Source: an uncultured Bacteroides sp. (GTDB taxonomy: Bacteria > Bacteroidota > Bacteroidia > Bacteroidales > Bacteroidaceae). Taken from it: a DNA stretch of 18,476 bases. Where the stretch lies: contig USLU01000093.1 of the NCBI GenBank assembly GCA_900555635.1, forward strand, positions 1-18,476, read 5' to 3'. Position numbers and translations under genes: made by a program. Shown here piece by piece: positions 15,243 through 18,476 of the stretch; positions within the stretch are counted from its first letter, which is position 1; each line of letters begins with the position of its first letter. The notes beneath the pieces are model-generated. The model was given only the letters and a program-made list of their open reading frames with translations. It had not been told where the DNA came from and did not search any database.

Positions 15243-16604
15243 ATGGCAGCAAAACCCAGTATTCCGAAAGGAACCCGCGACTTTTCGCCTGTAGAAATGG
15301 CGAAACGTAACTATATATTTAATACCATACGCGATGTTTACCATCTTTATGGCTTCCAGCAGATAGAAACTCCCTCTATGGAAATGCTTTCTACGTTGAT
15401 GGGTAAATATGGTGAAGAAGGTGACAAACTACTATTCAAGATACAGAACTCAGGTGATTATTTCTCCGGTTTGACCGATGAAGAATTATTGAGCCGCAAT
15501 GCTGCCAAACTTGCCAGCAAATTCTGTGAAAAAGGTTTGCGCTATGACCTTACAGTGCCGTTTGCACGTTATGTAGTAATGCACCGCGAAGAAATAACGT
15601 TCCCTTTCAAACGTTATCAGATACAACCAGTTTGGCGTGCCGACCGTCCGCAGAAAGGACGTTACCGTGAATTTTATCAGTGTGATGCCGATGTAGTAGG
15701 TAGTGACTCCCTCTTGAATGAAGTAGAATTGATGCAGATAGTCGATACTGTATTTACACACTTCGGCATTCGTGTTTGCATAAAGATTAATAACCGTAAG
15801 ATTCTGAGTGGTATTGCTGAAATCATTGGTGAGTCTGATAAAATTGTAGACATAACCGTAGCTATCGACAAACTCGATAAGATAGGTTTGGAAAATGTGA
15901 ATGCGGAACTGAAAGAAAAAGGTATCAGCGATGAAGCGATTGCTAAACTGCAACCTATCATTCTGCTCAGTGGTAGCAATGAAGATAAACTCGCTACATT
16001 GAAAGAAGTACTTGCCGCAAGTGAAGTAGGACTAAAGGGTGTGGAAGAGAGCGAATTTATCCTGAGCACGCTGAAGGTTCTTGGTTTGAAGAACGAAATA
16101 GAACTTGACTTGACTCTGGCGCGTGGCTTGAATTACTATACCGGAGCTATTTTTGAAGTAAAAGCTCTTGATGTACAAATAGGAAGTATTACCGGTGGTG
16201 GGCGTTATGACAACTTGACCGGTGTGTTTGGCATGTCCGGCGTTTCAGGTGTAGGTATTTCTTTCGGTGCCGACCGTATTTTCGACGTATTGAATCAACT
16301 TGAACTTTATCCCAAAGAAGCCGTAAACGGTACTCAATTGTTGTTTATCAATTTTGGTGAAAAGGAAGCTGCTTTCTCTATGAATATACTTGCACAAGTT
16401 CGTGCAGCAGGCATTCGTGCTGAAATTTTCCCGGATGCCGCTAAGATGAAAAAGCAAATGAGTTATGCAAACTCCAAAGCGATCCCGTTTGTAGCTTTGG
16501 TAGGAGAGAACGAAATGAATGAAGGCAAGGTTACTTTAAAAAATATGGAGACCGGCGAACAGAAATTATTGACTCCTCAGGAACTGATTAGCGAATTGAA
16601 TTAA
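15243..16604 (+). CDS. hisS: Histidyl-tRNA synthetase
   Basis: Class II aminoacyl-tRNA synthetase that charges tRNA-His. At 453 residues it is slightly longer than the E. coli enzyme, as is common in Bacteroidota. Seen: the start of motif 1 in GTRDFSPVEMAKRNYIF and GFQQIETPSME; motif 2 RADRPQKGRYREFYQCDADVVG with the ATP-binding arginine; the histidine-specific LARGLNYYTG at 292-301; motif 3 GGGRYDNL with GVGISFGADRI; and a C-terminal anticodon-binding domain (about 360-453). The ATG at 15243 follows a TAACTTTG promoter element by 31 bp and gives the usual N-terminus KPSIPKGTRDF. It has its own terminator. Nothing is missing from the catalytic motifs. Confidence 0.98.
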   Translation: MAAKPSIPKGTRDFSPVEMAKRNYIFNTIRDVYHLYGFQQIETPSMEMLSTLMGKYGEEGDKLLFKIQNSGDYFSGLTDEELLSRNAAKLASKFCEKGLRYDLTVPFARYVVMHREEITFPFKRYQIQPVWRADRPQKGRYREFYQCDADVVGSDSLLNEVELMQIVDTVFTHFGIRVCIKINNRKILSGIAEIIGESDKIVDITVAIDKLDKIGLENVNAELKEKGISDEAIAKLQPIILLSGSNEDKLATLKEVLAASEVGLKGVEESEFILSTLKVLGLKNEIELDLTLARGLNYYTGAIFEVKALDVQIGSITGGGRYDNLTGVFGMSGVSGVGISFGADRIFDVLNQLELYPKEAVNGTQLLFINFGEKEAAFSMNILAQVRAAGIRAEIFPDAAKMKKQMSYANSKAIPFVALVGENEMNEGKVTLKNMETGEQKLLTPQELISELN

Positions 16605-16623
16605 TAAAATCTGAAATACATTT

Positions 16624-16654
16624 AAAAGGGAGCACAAAATGCTCCCTTTTTTTG
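16624..16654 (+). terminator. hisS terminator
   Basis: AAAAGGGAGCA pairs perfectly with TGCTCCCTTTT (11 bp) around CAAAA, continuing as TTT. It lies 19 nt after the hisS stop. A textbook intrinsic terminator. Confidence 0.92.
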
Positions 16655-16704
16655 TATATTTGTTTGAAGATTATGAACAGTGTCATTACTCGGATACCAA
16701 TAAA

Positions 16705-16736
16705 TTTGTTTTTGCTTTAAGTTTGCACTATATTTG
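16705..16736 (+). promoter_or_regulatory. Consensus Bacteroidota promoter of a 52-residue ORF
   Basis: TTTG at 16705-16708, a 20-bp spacer, and TATATTTG at 16729-16736 match TTTG-N19/21-TAnnTTTG at every fixed position, the best promoter in the window. It lies directly after the hisS terminator and would give a leader of about 65 nt to the ATG at 16808. Confidence 0.72.
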
Positions 16737-16807
16737 TCATAATCGTGTAAGATAGATGTAATACATTGCATTTACTTTTGCAGTGACAATAAATAAAGGA
16801 GGTTCTT

Positions 16808-16966
16808 ATGGTTTCAGTTGAATTAAAACAAGAAAAACACAATGCCCTCGTCAGTTTTTTGATGATTGTCATAGCAGCATTGTTTTTAATCTACATGGGT
16901 AGTTCGTTAGTACAGTCTACTAAGGAATTTTGGGAGAATTATTCCATTGAAGAGTTGTTGGAGTAA
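16808..16966 (+). CDS. Small single-pass membrane protein (52 aa), function unknown
   Basis: I do not recognise this protein. It has a short charged N-terminus (MVSVELKQEKH), one hydrophobic segment (about residues 13-31, LVSFLMIVIAALFLIYMG) and an acidic, partly amphipathic C-terminal tail (STKEFWENYSIEELLE). Positive residues before and acidic ones after the helix suggest N-in, C-out orientation with the tail in the periplasm, though this is only a prediction. Support for a real gene: a consensus promoter upstream, and an almost perfect Shine-Dalgarno AAAGGAGG at 16795-16802 five bases before the ATG, which is rare in this window. It ends 9 bp before the stop of the convergent transporter gene, with no terminator between. 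It might be a toxin-like or regulatory microprotein; the sequence does not decide. Confidence 0.72.
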   Translation: MVSVELKQEKHNALVSFLMIVIAALFLIYMGSSLVQSTKEFWENYSIEELLE

Positions 16967-16975
16967 TCTCATCGA

Positions 16976-17827
16976 TTATCTGCGTTTTACTATCCCCACA
17001 TACACCAGCAGAATCACATTCATCATTAATGCATAAATAATGGCAGGTATTGCTATAATATCATTATTGAATACAAACGGACTGCTGGCTATGGCAATAG
17101 CCTGAGCTGCATTCTGCATGCCTATTTCGATGATGAGCGTGCGTTGTTCCTTTCGGTTGAGGCGCATTGACTTTGATAGCAGTGCACCTCCACCCATAGC
17201 CAATAGTATAAGAACAGAGATACACAAACCTAGTTTGCCGAACTGGGCGGTGATAGTAGCATGGTGTTGAATGAAGAAGATAGCTGCCAGCAAAATTAAT
17301 GCGGGAAAAGCAACTTTAGATAAGACTTTGTGAATACTTTCTGCTATAAGCGGGCGGTAACGTTTCACCAAAATCCCGGTAACAATAGGAAGAAGCATCA
17401 GTATAAGATTTTGCACCATAAGGCTACCTACAGGGAGGTGAACATCAATATTCAGGTTACTGCCAATAAACCGGGTGGCAAACTCCATAATAAAGGGGAT
17501 GGTAAACAGAGTCATGATACTGCTACATGCGGTAAGCGATACGGACAGTGCCACATCTCCTTTGGCAATCATAGAAAAGATGTTTGATGAACTGCCGCCG
17601 GGTGAACAGGCTATCAACATGATTCCGATAAAAAAGAGAGGATCAAGCTTGAAGAGCCAGCCTAAGACGAATGCCAATATTGGCAAGAATATAATTTGTC
17701 CTATCATTCCCGCTATAATCGGGCGCGGACGTTTCTTGAACAGTTTGAAATCTTCTATTTGTAGCGTAAGTCCCAACTCAAACATTAACAGTGTGAGAAT
17801 GGGAAGGACAATCCAGATTGCGTTCAT
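16976..17827 (-). CDS. Bile acid:sodium symporter (BASS/SBF) family transporter
   Basis: A 283-residue polytopic inner-membrane protein of the SBF family, which moves organic anions with Na+ (bile acids, pantoate, 2-keto acids and others). Seen: FELGLTLQIEDF early, the crossover signature ACSPGGSSSNIFSMIAKGD (about 73-91), and EIGMQNAAQAIAI (about 234-246), which carries the Glu, Gln and Asn of the sodium sites. It lacks the first helix of the 10-helix bacterial members such as the Neisseria ASBT homologue, giving a nine-helix layout like mammalian NTCP. This is not a wrong start: an in-frame TAA lies 15 bp upstream of the ATG. It faces groES across a 531-bp gap. The actual substrate cannot be inferred, and bile acid transport should not be assumed. 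Confidence 0.9.
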   Translation of the reverse strand: MNAIWIVLPILTLLMFELGLTLQIEDFKLFKKRPRPIIAGMIGQIIFLPILAFVLGWLFKLDPLFFIGIMLIACSPGGSSSNIFSMIAKGDVALSVSLTACSSIMTLFTIPFIMEFATRFIGSNLNIDVHLPVGSLMVQNLILMLLPIVTGILVKRYRPLIAESIHKVLSKVAFPALILLAAIFFIQHHATITAQFGKLGLCISVLILLAMGGGALLSKSMRLNRKEQRTLIIEIGMQNAAQAIAIASSPFVFNNDIIAIPAIIYALMMNVILLVYVGIVKRR

Positions 17828-17852
17828 TATATTATTCGTTTAATTCGGGGTG

Positions 17853-17883
17853 CAAAGATGCTCTTTTTTATGATAAATACCAA
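17853..17883 (-). promoter_or_regulatory. Putative promoter of the BASS transporter
   Basis: On the minus strand, TTG (17883-17881), a 20-bp spacer and CATCTTTG (17860-17853) resemble the Bacteroidota promoter with one mismatch in the -7 box (C for T). The box ends 25 bp before the ATG. Confidence 0.5.
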
Positions 17884-17919
17884 TAAAAAGCGACTCTACC
17901 TTATTATATATACTATATA

Positions 17920-17942
17920 AGCATTGCCATTTGTGCAATGCT
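17920..17942. repeat. Short inverted repeat containing a TGCCAT element
   Basis: AGCATTGC and GCAATGCT form a perfect 8-bp stem with loop CATTTGT. The core TGCCATTTGTGCAATG (17925-17940) differs from the third 22-bp repeat downstream (TGCCATCTTGTGCAGTG) by one deletion and one substitution. Confidence 0.5.
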
Positions 17943-18021
17943 AACTCTTCTTATCTTCCTCCTTACTTCCTATCGTCTGTTTTATTACTTCCTCTCTTAT
18001 TCAAGGCTTATTGTTATAGTG

Positions 18022-18087
18022 CACAAGATGCCATCTTATGTAGCACAAGATGCCATCTTATACAACACAAGATGCCATCTTGTGCAG
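18022..18087. repeat. Three tandem 22-bp palindromic repeats upstream of groES
   Basis: Copies begin at 18022, 18044 and 18066, each CACAAGATGCCATCTT plus six variable bases. Each has the inverted core AAGATG-C-CATCTT; copy 3 extends to perfect 9-bp arms (CACAAGATG / CATCTTGTG). There are no unique spacers, so this is not a CRISPR. The 22-bp period is close to two helical turns, which suits stacked binding of a dimeric protein. A reading frame across it (17931-18128) looks accidental. Confidence 0.85.
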
Positions 18088-18225
18088 TGATTCCCTATGG
18101 GCTTGTGGTGATGAGGTTATGCCTTTAGGGAGGTAGGGATAAGTGTTTCATTCGTTACAGATTAATCTACATTTTGTTCCGAAGAGACATGCGACTACTT
18201 GTTTCGTAATCTTTCCAGTTCTTTT

Positions 18226-18287
18226 TGCCATTTTGTCAGCCTTCGTCTGCCAAACGAACAGCTTTCTTGTTTGGCACACTTTTCGTA
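18226..18287 (+). promoter_or_regulatory. groES upstream region: paired TGCCA elements and a TTGGCAC box
   Basis: TGCCA-N6-CAGC occurs at 18226-18240 and again at 18248-18262, exactly 22 bp apart. TGCCAAAC (18248-18255) also pairs with GTTTGGCA (18269-18276). TTGGCAC at 18271-18277 looks like a sigma-54 -24 box, but the expected -12 position reads TCGTA rather than TTGCA, so the promoter call is weak. No CIRCE element is seen. The leader to the groES ATG (18288-18358) is AT-rich. Confidence 0.4.
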
Positions 18288-18358
18288 AGTTCTTTATCGC
18301 TTGTGTAATGGCAAGAAACTATTATAATTAATGTATAACATATAAAAACAAAAGAACT

Positions 18359-18476
18359 ATGAACATTAAACCATTGGCAGACAGAGTGCTGATACTCCCT
18401 GCACCTGCAGAAGAAAAAACTATTGGTGGTATCATTATTCCTGATACAGCAAAAGAGAAACCTTTGAAGGGTGAAG
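18359..18476 (+). CDS. groES: Co-chaperonin GroES, N-terminal part (runs off the window)
   Basis: The lid of the GroEL chaperonin, a heptameric cytoplasmic 10-kDa protein. The first 39 codons are present: MNIKPLADRVLILP is the conserved beta-barrel start, and TIGGIIIPDTAKEKP (about 21-35) is the mobile loop with the hydrophobic III contact to GroEL. The gene is cut by the window edge; groEL would be expected just beyond. The ATG at 18359 is the only sensible start. The upstream 531 bp is unusually long for this gene-dense window and rich in repeats, which suggests elaborate control. Confidence 0.96.
   Translation, partial: MNIKPLADRVLILPAPAEEKTIGGIIIPDTAKEKPLKGE

Noticed and set aside
15486..15953. 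155-residue ORF on the minus strand within hisS
   Set aside because: Shadow of hisS; no recognisable domain, and hisS motifs are complete across the region.
16976..17827. BASS transporter truncated at the N-terminus by sequencing error or wrong start
   Set aside because: An in-frame TAA lies 15 bp upstream of the ATG and a promoter-like sequence sits just beyond, so the nine-helix form appears genuine.
18022..18087. CRISPR array
   Set aside because: Repeats are directly adjacent with a 22-bp period and only six drifting bases, not unique spacers; only three units; no cas genes.
17931..18128. 65-residue ORF over the 22-bp repeats
   Set aside because: Starts with TTG, has no ribosome site, and its residue pattern simply mirrors the DNA repeats in changing frames.
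18143..18331. 62-residue ORF upstream of groES
   Set aside because: No ribosome site or recognisable domain; it covers the inverted repeat and promoter-like elements, so it is better read as regulatory DNA.
18160..18358. CIRCE (HrcA) operator before groES
   Set aside because: The TTAGCACTC-N9-GAGTGCTAA pattern is not present; the inverted repeat found is TGCCAAAC-N13-GTTTGGCA.

Overview
The window looks like chromosomal DNA from a Bacteroides-type organism (phylum Bacteroidota); the species cannot be settled by eye. The reasons are: Bacteroidota-style promoters (TTTG or TTG, about 20 bp, then TAnnTTTG) ahead of several genes; almost no Shine-Dalgarno sequences; a DPP III lipoprotein with the HECLGH/EEARAD motif pair; a GH29 alpha-L-fucosidase; and a GroES N-terminus of Bacteroides type. 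Almost every gene is a housekeeping or metabolic gene in good condition. There is no phage, transposon, CRISPR array, rRNA or tRNA that I can see.

Layout. (1) 1-3471, plus strand: the end of a branched-chain amino acid operon, leuC (3' end), leuD, an alpha-isopropylmalate/citramalate synthase paralog and leuB. A strong hairpin lies between leuC and leuD, and two hairpins follow leuB. (2) 3716-5531, plus: cysK and a secreted TPR protein. (3) 5536-7347, minus: recQ, converging on the TPR gene with only 4 bp between stops. (4) 7627-10921, plus: a lone AraC-type DNA-binding domain with a hairpin at its presumed mRNA 5' end, a DPP III lipoprotein, and an AlkD-like HEAT-repeat protein that seems to lack the usual catalytic residues. 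(5) 11006-12759, plus: a Fur-family regulator overlapping purA by 4 bp. (6) 12859-15025, plus: an exported alpha-L-fucosidase and a membrane zinc peptidase, each followed or preceded by hairpins. (7) 15243-16604: hisS with its own promoter and terminator. (8) 16705-16966: a complete small transcription unit for a 52-residue single-pass membrane protein, too short for ordinary gene finding. (9) 16976-17827, minus: a nine-helix-type BASS transporter. (10) 17828-18358: a 531-bp non-coding region ahead of groES (start only in window).

How the genes work together. The Leu block can supply both leucine and, if the paralog makes citramalate, 2-oxobutyrate for isoleucine with the same LeuCD and LeuB. 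CysK makes cysteine. Fur-purA couples a metalloregulator to AMP synthesis. DPP III and the fucosidase process peptides and host or dietary fucosylated glycans. The rest are repair, translation and chaperone genes.

Most unusual signals. The BASS-groES region carries six TGCCA-centred elements, three of them tandem 22-bp palindromic repeats and two others also 22 bp apart, next to a TTGGCAC box resembling a sigma-54 -24 element. Also notable are the twin 35-nt hairpins with identical ACCCC loops at 15056-15134, the 52-residue membrane protein with a strong Shine-Dalgarno, and the AlkD-like protein with substituted active-site positions. I do not see a clear multi-gene novel system.
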